Shown here one piece after another: positions 24,884 through 31,576 of a stretch of DNA of 64,000 nt. This stretch comes from Gillisia hiemivivida. Lineage in GTDB: Bacteria > Bacteroidota > Bacteroidia > Flavobacteriales > Flavobacteriaceae. The translations under genes were made by a program, and so were the position numbers. Location: contig NZ_VORY01000001.1 of the NCBI RefSeq assembly GCF_007997295.1, forward strand, positions 62,001 through 126,000. Reading direction: 5' to 3'. The notes under the pieces are model-generated. The model did no database searches. It had not been told where the DNA came from and worked only from the letters and a program-made list of their open reading frames with translations. Position 1 is the first letter of the stretch. Each line of letters begins with the position of its first letter.

Positions 24884-25276
24884 ATGAACGAAACCTTTCC
24901 TGCTTCAGAAAAACTGAAAAGCAAAATTTTAATAGATATCCTTTTTACTGAAGGGAATTCCATTAAACAGTTTCCCATTAAACTTCTTTACCATCCTATA
25001 AAAAACCCAGAAATTACTACTTGTAAAACTGGCGTTTCCGTTCCTAAACGGAATTTTAAAAAAGCCGTAGACCGCAATTATTTGAAAAGGCTTATGCGAG
25101 AAGCTTTCAGGAAAAATAAGTATCTTGTAGAAAGCAACTTAAACCAGAAATATGCGTTGATGTTCATATTTACAGCTCGTAAAAATTATGAAGCTCAAGA
25201 GATCTCAGATTGCATTATTAAGCTTTTGAACAAATTAAAAGAAAAGGAGACCGCTCATGAAAACCAGGATCATTAA
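24884..25276 (+). CDS. rnpA: Ribonuclease P protein component
   Basis: A basic 130-residue protein that assists the RNase P RNA in tRNA 5' maturation. The RnpA signature is clear: GVSVPKRNFKKAVDRNYLKRLMREAFRKNK with the conserved RNxxKR helix, then an ALMFIFTARK strand. I take ATG at 24884 (NETFPASEKLKSK); a TTG nine bases upstream is possible. The 3' end overlaps the S41 protease gene by 20 bp, so the two are probably translationally coupled. In this phylum rnpA is often not next to rpmH and dnaA, as here. Confidence 0.93.
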   Translation: MNETFPASEKLKSKILIDILFTEGNSIKQFPIKLLYHPIKNPEITTCKTGVSVPKRNFKKAVDRNYLKRLMREAFRKNKYLVESNLNQKYALMFIFTARKNYEAQEISDCIIKLLNKLKEKETAHENQDH

Positions 25277-26891
25277 AAGAATTTCGGTTGTATTTATCGC
25301 TATAAGCCTCTTTATTGGTGCTAGCTCTTTTAGAACCGATTTTTTCGAAATAGCTAAACAATTAGAAATATTCACTACTCTTTTTAAGGAGCTGAATATG
25401 AATTATGTAGATGAGACGAATCCTGCAGAGTTGATGGATACTGCTATTAAAGCAATGTTAGCAGATCTGGATCCTTATACTAATTATTATAACGAACAAG
25501 ATGTTGAAGCTGCAAGAATGAATACCGCCGGGGAATACCAGGGAATTGGAGCCGCAGTGAGAATTCAGAAAGAAAGTTTTGTGATACTTGAAACCTATCA
25601 AGGTTTTCCTGCAGACAAAGCTGGTTTAAAGCCCGGTGACGAAATAATAGAGATTGGAGGCCTGTCTGTAGCCGATTTTACCGATAATGCTTCAGACTTG
25701 CTTAATGGCGCTCCAAATTCACAGATTACTCTTACTTATTTAAGACAAGGAAAGAAACTTTCTACAACCTTAACCAGAGGCATGGTTACTCTAAAAGCAG
25801 TTCCGTTTTATGAATTATTAAGTGATAATACGGGGTATATTGTGTTATCCAGATTCAATGAAAATGCTTCTTCTGAAACTATTAAAGCTTTAAAGGATCT
25901 TGAAGCCCAAGGAGCAACCAAGATTATTTTAGACCTTAGGGGCAACCCAGGTGGTTTATTGAGCGAAGCTATAAATGTGAGCAATATTTTTCTTGATAAA
26001 GGCCAATTAATAACCACAACAAAATCTGTAATAGAAAAGTACAACAGGGAATATTTCACTCAAAAAGAACCTATAAACACTAAAATTCCATTGGTGGTAA
26101 TCATAAATGGGCGCAGTGCATCGGCAAGTGAAATTGTAGCAGGTGCTATACAGGATCTTGATAGAGGTGTGATTGTGGGTGCCAGAAGTTTTGGAAAAGG
26201 GCTTGTGCAACGTCCTAAGGAGTTGGCATACGGTACACAGTTGAAACTCACTATTTCCAGATATTATACTCCAAGCGGACGCTGTATTCAAGCCTTAAAT
26301 TATCGCGAACGAGATAAAGATGGGAAAGCGATTCGTACTAAAGTGGAAGATTACAACGAGTTTAAAACCAAGAGCGGAAGAAGTGTTTTTGATGGAGGAG
26401 GGGTCTTGCCAGATGTTACTTTAAAGACTTCAGAATTTAGTGCAATTACCAACGCGTTGTTGGCTAGCAATGCTATTTTTGATTTTGCTACCCAATATTA
26501 TTATACTCATAAATTGGAGAGTCCTCAAGCTTTTGAATTTACAAATGAAGATTATAGTGCTTTTAAAGCATATCTGGATAAAAGTGATTTTAGCTACCAG
26601 ACTCGTACCGAAAAAGACTTGGAAGAGGCTTTATTCACTGCTGAACAGGAAGGTTTTAGTGAAAATATTCTTGATAATTATAAGCAAACCTTAGCTGAAA
26701 TTGAAACAGCAAAAAAAGCAGATCTAGAAGTTAAAAAAGCAGAGATCACCACGCTTTTGACAGATGAAATAATTAAAAGATATTTCTATCAGGAAGGTTT
26801 ATACGAACACTACGTTATTAATAATCCTGAAATAACCGAAGCACAGGCTATTTTGGAAAATAATTCGAGATATTCAGGGATTTTGAAATAG
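25257..26891 (+). CDS. S41 family carboxy-terminal processing peptidase (CtpA/Prc type)
   Basis: A 544-residue exported serine protease. An N-terminal hydrophobic stretch (about residues 9-24) is a signal or anchor. A PDZ domain lies at about 90-175 (GIGAAVRIQKESFVILETYQ, PGDEIIEIGG), then the S41 catalytic domain: LDLRGNPGGLLSEA, then Ser289 in NGRSASASEIVAG and Lys314 in SFGKGLVQ, a Ser-Lys dyad spaced 25 residues as in E. coli Tsp. The C-terminal 130 residues are helical and charged. Such enzymes process or degrade periplasmic proteins at their C-termini. It overlaps rnpA. Confidence 0.92.
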   Translation: MKTRIIKRISVVFIAISLFIGASSFRTDFFEIAKQLEIFTTLFKELNMNYVDETNPAELMDTAIKAMLADLDPYTNYYNEQDVEAARMNTAGEYQGIGAAVRIQKESFVILETYQGFPADKAGLKPGDEIIEIGGLSVADFTDNASDLLNGAPNSQITLTYLRQGKKLSTTLTRGMVTLKAVPFYELLSDNTGYIVLSRFNENASSETIKALKDLEAQGATKIILDLRGNPGGLLSEAINVSNIFLDKGQLITTTKSVIEKYNREYFTQKEPINTKIPLVVIINGRSASASEIVAGAIQDLDRGVIVGARSFGKGLVQRPKELAYGTQLKLTISRYYTPSGRCIQALNYRERDKDGKAIRTKVEDYNEFKTKSGRSVFDGGGVLPDVTLKTSEFSAITNALLASNAIFDFATQYYYTHKLESPQAFEFTNEDYSAFKAYLDKSDFSYQTRTEKDLEEALFTAEQEGFSENILDNYKQTLAEIETAKKADLEVKKAEITTLLTDEIIKRYFYQEGLYEHYVINNPEITEAQAILENNSRYSGILK

Positions 26892-27010
26892 AAGCTAAGG
26901 TTTTGTATAGCTATTTTATAAGCCTTGCGTAACCCTTTGTCGAGACAACTAGATGTTTCAGGGTGTTTATAAAAATAGTTGGTGGTAATTTTGATACAGG
27001 ATCTAAAAAA

Positions 27011-28471
27011 ATGAAACAGATTTTAACCACATTATTTACTCTTATTTTATTCGTATCTACGACCTGCGGACAGACTAAAGAAGAAAATGAGACTATCCAA
27101 CAAATAACCACATACCTCTCAGAACTTGAGAAAGTTGGTTTTAATGGCTCTGTCCTAGTTGAGTTAAATGGAAAGCAAGTTATTTCAGAAGGCTATGGCT
27201 TTAGCGACAAAGAGCGGCAACTCAAAAACTCATCGACTACAATTTTTGATATTGGCTCTATTACCAAGCAATTTACTGCGGCTGCCGTTCTAAAATTAGA
27301 AATGCAAGGCAAACTTTCAACAGACGATAAACTTTCAAAGTTTTTTGAAAACATTCCAAAAGACAAAGAAATAATCACGATCCACGATTTGCTTCGCCAT
27401 CAATCAGGACTAATAAGCAATGTTGGGAAAGACTTTGAAAAAATTAGCAAAGAAGAATTTTTGAATAAAGTTTTATCTTCAGAATTAAGGTTTGAAGTCG
27501 GGACAAGTTTTTCCTACTCAAACATAGGATATAGTTTATTGGCTATGATAATTGAAAAGGTTTCAGGTCAAACTTATGAAACCTATTTGTATGAAAACTT
27601 GTGGAAGCCTGCACAAATGAAATTAACAGGTTACTCAAGACCTGAATTTGATAGAGATCTCATTGCCGTAGGATATTACAAAGACGATAGAATTTGGGGA
27701 AAACCAACTGATAAAGAATGGGACAAAACTGCACCCTATTGGCACATGAGAGGCAATGGCGGAATTCTTTCAACTACCGAAGACCTATACAAATGGCATA
27801 AAGCATTAACCGGAGACCTTATATTATCTAATGAAGCAAAAAATAAATTATACCAGCCAAAAATAAGAGCCGAAGAAGATTATAGCGCAATTTATGCTTA
27901 TGGGTGGGATGTTTCAGAAACGAATCGAAACACGACCAGGGTTTGGCATAATGGAACGAATAATTTCCTATATGCAGACTTCCTAAGATATATTGATGAA
28001 GGAACTACCTTGATAATGCTTTCTAATAAATCACACTCTAATTTTGATGAGCTTAATCAAGAAATTTCACAAATAATATTTAATCCAAAATATATCCCAG
28101 TTATTCCGGTTGCTGATAATGAAATTAACCGAAACTTTACAAACTATATTATTGGAGCAATACAAGAATTTGGATTAGAAAAAGCTAACGAAGAATATCA
28201 AAAGAAAGCTAATAGTCAAAGTCTATTAGAATTTATGATGCGAAATGAAGGGCTTAACAATCTTTATAATAGTAAGCCTGATATAGCAATGCAGATTTTC
28301 CAAATGAATGTATTTGTTCATCCAAATGTAGCAAAAGCATTGCAGGCATTAGGAGAGGGATATATGGAAACAGGAAAGAAAGAATTAGCATTAAAATTTT
28401 TTAATAAGAGTTTAAGCATTAATCCTGACAACCCTTTTGCAAATAAAATGATAAAAAGACTTGAAGAATAG
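27011..28471 (+). CDS. Exported class C beta-lactamase-family serine hydrolase with TPR tail
   Basis: A 486-residue protein. The signal peptide ends near FVSTTCGQ, which could also be a lipobox. The beta-lactamase/DD-peptidase-like domain has SxxK as SITK in IFDIGSITKQFTAAAVL, YSN in SYSNIGYSLLAMIIEK and a late HNG in VWHNGTNNF. The last 50 residues resemble one TPR unit (ALGEGYMETGKKELALKFFN). These 'serine hydrolase' genes are common and their substrates mostly unknown. I choose ATG at 27011 because it opens the signal peptide; an in-frame GTG exists at 26963. The gene stands alone, with flanks unlike its neighbours. Confidence 0.82.
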   Translation: MKQILTTLFTLILFVSTTCGQTKEENETIQQITTYLSELEKVGFNGSVLVELNGKQVISEGYGFSDKERQLKNSSTTIFDIGSITKQFTAAAVLKLEMQGKLSTDDKLSKFFENIPKDKEIITIHDLLRHQSGLISNVGKDFEKISKEEFLNKVLSSELRFEVGTSFSYSNIGYSLLAMIIEKVSGQTYETYLYENLWKPAQMKLTGYSRPEFDRDLIAVGYYKDDRIWGKPTDKEWDKTAPYWHMRGNGGILSTTEDLYKWHKALTGDLILSNEAKNKLYQPKIRAEEDYSAIYAYGWDVSETNRNTTRVWHNGTNNFLYADFLRYIDEGTTLIMLSNKSHSNFDELNQEISQIIFNPKYIPVIPVADNEINRNFTNYIIGAIQEFGLEKANEEYQKKANSQSLLEFMMRNEGLNNLYNSKPDIAMQIFQMNVFVHPNVAKALQALGEGYMETGKKELALKFFNKSLSINPDNPFANKMIKRLEE

Positions 28472-28478
28472 AAAAAAT

Positions 28479-28490
28479 GATGTTAACATC
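28479..28490. repeat. 12-bp perfect palindrome after the serine hydrolase gene
   Basis: GATGTTAACATC begins 7 bp past the stop codon. It lacks a T run, so it is not a typical terminator. It contains the GTTAAC core that also recurs in the 30.5-31 kb region. Confidence 0.4.
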
Positions 28491-28524
28491 GAATAACAGC
28501 AAATAGCCGGAATTTGTGCAAAAA

Positions 28525-28647
28525 ATGCTTTTTTATACACCAAGTAACCAACAGCAAAATAGAGAAGAATCTTATAATATTCCAACTATTTGGCTTAACC
28601 AAGACCGAGATACTGAATCAATTCCGATAGCTATAGGAACAACGTAA
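28525..28647 (+). CDS. Possible 40-residue small ORF or gene remnant
   Basis: ATG at 28525 opens a 40-codon frame ending TAA at 28645-28647; the product begins MLFYTPSNQQQNREESYNIP and ends SIPIAIGTT. Its composition (Gln, Asn, Trp, Asp and Arg with few low-complexity runs) reads more like protein than random AT-rich DNA. It could be a true small gene, the tail of a decayed gene, or chance. No family recognised. It fills most of the gap between the serine hydrolase and the acetyltransferase. Confidence 0.25.
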   Translation: MLFYTPSNQQQNREESYNIPTIWLNQDRDTESIPIAIGTT

Positions 28648-28670
28648 AGTAAATATTTAATCTACAAATT

Positions 28671-29111
28671 TTAAGCCTTGATCATTGAAATATGAGGGAT
28701 TCCATCTTCCAGATATCCTTCTCCTGTTTGCTTAAAATTGTGACTTTCGTAAAATTTAGTAAGGTATTTTTGAGCAGAAATTCTTATGTTTTTAGTATTA
28801 AACCTGCTTTCAACTTCTTTTATTGAGGCTTTAAAAATATCGTGACCATAACCATATTTTCGATGATCTTCTTTAACTAGAACCCTTCCAATAGAAGCTT
28901 CTTCAAAATAAAAACCTTTATTAAAACATCTGGTATAGGCCACTAATAAACCTTCTTTATATCCTAAGATATGCAGCGCTTTCTGGTCTTTTCCGTCAAT
29001 ATCCTGATATACACAATCTTGTTCTACCACAAAAACTTCAGACCTAAGAGCTAGCACTTCATATAATTCTTCCAAGCTTAACTCCTGAAACGTCTTTACT
29101 TTAATTTGCAT
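28671..29111 (-). CDS. ElaA-type GNAT family N-acetyltransferase
   Basis: A 146-residue acetyltransferase. The N-terminal LSLEELYEVLALRSEVFVVEQ is characteristic of the ElaA branch of GNAT proteins, followed by CVYQDIDGKDQKALHILGY and the acetyl-CoA-binding region IGRVLVKEDHRKYGYGHDIF (R/Q-x-x-G-x-G/A type). The acceptor substrate of ElaA proteins is not established. It is the last gene of an apparent rpiB-exporter-acetyltransferase operon, 11 bp after the exporter. Length is normal. Confidence 0.87.
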   Translation of the reverse strand: MQIKVKTFQELSLEELYEVLALRSEVFVVEQDCVYQDIDGKDQKALHILGYKEGLLVAYTRCFNKGFYFEEASIGRVLVKEDHRKYGYGHDIFKASIKEVESRFNTKNIRISAQKYLTKFYESHNFKQTGEGYLEDGIPHISMIKA

Positions 29112-29122
29112 ATTTTTAATTT

Positions 29123-30031
29123 TTAATCCTGAATAATTAGATCTTCATTGTCGCACTTTCCAAATTCAGGTTGAATATTCACATGATTAATTCCGTAGGA
29201 ATGATATACCAATTCTTCAATTTCAGAAAGGAGCTCCTCAAATTTTGAAAGGCTTATATCTTCATGAAAATCTACATGTGCCTCCAGATGAATTTCGGCT
29301 TCGTTTAGTTGCCAAACATGTAGATGATGTACATTTTTTATTTGTGAAATAGTACAAATATTTTCAGCTATGTTTTCCAAAGCAAGATCGCTTGGAGTAA
29401 AAAGCATAAGCACTTTAGTAGCCGATCTCAACAGATCATATCCTACAATAATTAGATATACCGCGATAGCTAATGTAAGAACACTATCTACCCAGAAAAT
29501 TTGATAATACTTCATTAATAATCCACCGGCAAGTACAGCGACAGAAGCCATCATATCTGTTAGCAAATGTAAATATGCAGACCGCATATTAAGGTTGGCT
29601 TTACTGTCTTTTTTTAAAAGCAACACACTTAAGCCATTACCAACAATCGCCAAAAGGGATAGCCAAATAACGAGATTGGAATTTATAGGTTCTGGATTCT
29701 GAAATCTTTGAACTGCTTCAATAATAAGAATAACGGCCACTACAATAAGGGTAGAAGCATTTACAAAAGCTGCTACTATCTCGGCTCTTTTATAGCCAAA
29801 AGTGTGTTTTAAAGAAGCATCTCTTTTAGAAAGAATATTAGCTATATAACTTACCAGTAAAGAAAGTACATCACTAAAGTTATGTAGCGCATCTGAGAGT
29901 AATGCTAAACTTCCACTTAACAAACCACCAATTACTTGCGCAAGTGTAATTCCTATATTTAGAAATATAGAAAACAAAAGGTTTTTACCTTTTATATCTT
30001 GAATAGGTCCATGAGCGTGGTTGTGTCCCAT
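29123..30031 (-). CDS. Cation diffusion facilitator (CzcD/ZitB-type zinc exporter)
   Basis: A 302-residue inner-membrane exporter with six predicted helices. The intramembrane metal site has the zinc-type residues Asp47, His50 and Asp54 in helix 2 (LLSDALHNFSD) and His155, Asp159 in helix 5 (HLLTDMMA). The N-terminus is His-rich (GHNHAHGP), as in CzcD. The cytoplasmic C-terminal domain carries the expected HHLHVWQLNEAEIHLEAHV metal-binding stretch. It would export Zn2+, perhaps Cd2+ or Co2+, by proton antiport. It lies 3 bp downstream of rpiB. Confidence 0.92.
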   Translation of the reverse strand: MGHNHAHGPIQDIKGKNLLFSIFLNIGITLAQVIGGLLSGSLALLSDALHNFSDVLSLLVSYIANILSKRDASLKHTFGYKRAEIVAAFVNASTLIVVAVILIIEAVQRFQNPEPINSNLVIWLSLLAIVGNGLSVLLLKKDSKANLNMRSAYLHLLTDMMASVAVLAGGLLMKYYQIFWVDSVLTLAIAVYLIIVGYDLLRSATKVLMLFTPSDLALENIAENICTISQIKNVHHLHVWQLNEAEIHLEAHVDFHEDISLSKFEELLSEIEELVYHSYGINHVNIQPEFGKCDNEDLIIQD

Positions 30032-30034
30032 TAA

Positions 30035-30466
30035 TTAGTTAGCGGGTATTTTTTCTACTCGGGTTTGATGACGTCCAGCTTCAAATACTGTATTTAAAAA
30101 AGCATCTACCATATCTACAGCTTGCGTTTGTGATACATAACGAGCAGGAATGCTTAGTATATTAGCATTATTATGTTGTCTGGCAAGTTTGGTGATCTCA
30201 ACTGTCCAACATAATGCGCATCGTACATCTTGATGCTTATTAGCTGTCATAGAAGCGCCATTTCCACTTCCACAAATAATAATTCCTAGATCAACTGCTT
30301 CACTTTCAACATCGTTAGCAACAGGATGCACGAAATCTGGATAGTCTACACTTGCTTCAGAATCTGTTCCGTAATTAGTAACGGTAATTCCTTTAGATTC
30401 TAAATAAGCTACAATAGCAAACTTATACTCAGTTCCTGCGTGGTCATTTCCAATAGCAATTTTCAT
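30035..30466 (-). CDS. rpiB: Ribose-5-phosphate isomerase B
   Basis: A 143-residue RpiB/LacAB-type sugar-phosphate isomerase for the non-oxidative pentose phosphate pathway. Features: KIAIGNDHAG at the N-terminus (His9), YGTDSEASVDYPDF, catalytic Cys65 in IIICGSGNGASMTANK, and VRCALCW. Length is normal. It is the first gene of the operon running to the CDF exporter and acetyltransferase. A -7 element lies about 24 bp upstream. On the other side is the 1.1 kb repeat-rich intergenic region. Confidence 0.95.
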   Translation of the reverse strand: MKIAIGNDHAGTEYKFAIVAYLESKGITVTNYGTDSEASVDYPDFVHPVANDVESEAVDLGIIICGSGNGASMTANKHQDVRCALCWTVEITKLARQHNNANILSIPARYVSQTQAVDMVDAFLNTVFEAGRHQTRVEKIPAN

Positions 30467-30489
30467 ATTATTTGTTTTTAAAGGTTGAA

Positions 30490-30497
30490 CAAAGGTA
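30490..30497 (-). promoter_or_regulatory. -7 element of the rpiB operon
   Basis: Minus-strand TACCTTTG fits TAnnTTTG, 23 bp upstream of the rpiB ATG. No clear -33 TTG. Confidence 0.5.
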
Positions 30498-30506
30498 AAA
30501 AATGGG

Positions 30507-30915
30507 TTGTTAACTATTAATATTTACGTTGTTAATTACTATTTCTAAATACCCTGTTTTTAAGGGGTTAAGATTTTTGATGAAATGTGAATAACAATAT
30601 GCTAGAATATAACAACTAAATTTGTTTTTCTACTCAGAAATTGGAATAGCAATATAAAATCGTTTTCTCCTAATTATAACTATAGAATTTCTTGGGAAGT
30701 TATGAGCAGCAAAATGAAGATTGTGAACAACCAAAAGTGATATAGTTTTTAAAAATTATTATTAACATATTATTGTTAACCATTGTTAAGTAAATATTAA
30801 AATCACAAGAGTATCAGTTCCTTATAAATATATTAACCTGTTAACAAGTCTATCTAAAATGTTGGTATCTAAAAAACCTATTTTTATTGAAAAAAGTTAT
30901 GCTAGAAGTTAACAA
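30507..30915. repeat. Repeated TTGTTAAC/GTTAACAA octamers
   Basis: TTGTTAAC occurs at 30507-30514 and 30773-30780, its reverse complement GTTAACAA at 30840-30847 and 30908-30915, and a one-base variant TTGTTAAG at 30783-30790. They could be binding sites for a DNA-binding protein. Confidence 0.5.
30598..30915 (+). repeat. Pair of 18-bp direct repeats exactly 300 bp apart
   Basis: TATGCTAGAATATAACAA at 30598-30615 and TATGCTAGAAGTTAACAA at 30898-30915 agree at 16 of 18 positions. The second copy includes one of the GTTAACAA octamers. Nothing similar was noticed elsewhere in the window. Confidence 0.55.
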
Positions 30916-31099
30916 GCTATAATCACCAACAGTTTTAATTTTTTAAAAAGAAGAAAACAAATGAATATAATATAAGTGTTTATAACTTCAGTTTCAAAGT
31001 AGTCAGCTTAAATAAAGTTTCTGATAGATTTTTTAAAAAATACTTGGATTAAATTTGCAATTATATTCACTAAAACTTAATCAATACACTGTAAATGAA

Positions 31100-31125
31100 T
31101 TATTTATAATTTAAATTATAAATAA
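31100..31125. repeat. Perfect 26-bp AT-only palindrome
   Basis: The left half TTATTTATAATTT (31100-31112) is followed at once by its exact reverse complement AAATTATAAATAA (31113-31125). With no loop it would act as a protein site, a cruciform or an easily melted element rather than as a terminator. Confidence 0.6.
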
Positions 31126-31171
31126 CTAAAGAAGAATAAAGCAATCTAAATGTTATATAAGTATGTGATTT

Positions 31172-31336
31172 CTAGTAAGTATTCTTCACATAACTCTGTG
31201 AGGTAATATTTACTGAAGGATAAAGATCCAGATTACTTCTTTGATTTAGTGTTTTATTTATAATAGAAAAAACACTTAATATTCCCAAGAGAAATATAAG
31301 ATAGAATAAAAGCGAGATTTTAGTTGACTTATTCAT
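31172..31336 (-). CDS. Possible 54-residue single-pass membrane protein
   Basis: ATG at 31336 on the minus strand opens a 54-codon frame ending TAG at 31174-31172. The product has a basic start (MNKSTKIS), one hydrophobic helix (about residues 8-27, LLFYLIFLLGILSVFSIIN) and a polar tail. This charge-then-helix order is typical of real membrane anchors or signal peptides. No family recognised and no promoter evident, so it may be chance in AT-rich DNA. Confidence 0.35.
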   Translation of the reverse strand: MNKSTKISLLFYLIFLLGILSVFSIINKTLNQRSNLDLYPSVNITSQSYVKNTY

Positions 31337-31576
31337 TAAAATCACTTTTTCTTACAAATATGTGGGGAAATTTTGAAAGATATGTTATCTTAAAATTAAG
31401 AAAAGTTTATGAATTAGAAAATAAAATAGTTAATTTTTTTATAGCTAAATATCTGAATATCAAAAGAAGTTAATTAAATTTCTTTACCAGCCCGTATTTA
31501 GGGGCTTAACAAAACTTTATAGATAGATTAATTTAAAGTCACATTTTAACTGTAATTTTATAGCTTATTAAGATTT

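Larger units (their letters stand above)
30467..31576. other. 1.1 kb AT-rich repeat-bearing intergenic region, candidate replication origin
   Basis: This is the longest stretch without a recognised gene, between divergent rpiB and rnr. It contains four exact TTGTTAAC/GTTAACAA octamers, a pair of near-identical 18-mers exactly 300 bp apart, a perfect 26-bp AT palindrome, 9-mers close to the DnaA box TTATCCACA (TGTGAATAA at 30586, which is TTATTCACA on the other strand, and TGTGAACAA at 30722) and one possible 54-codon ORF. Two parS-like sites lie about 15 kb away. Together this suggests an origin of replication, but no perfect DnaA box is present, and a long regulatory region is the alternative. 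Confidence 0.35.
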
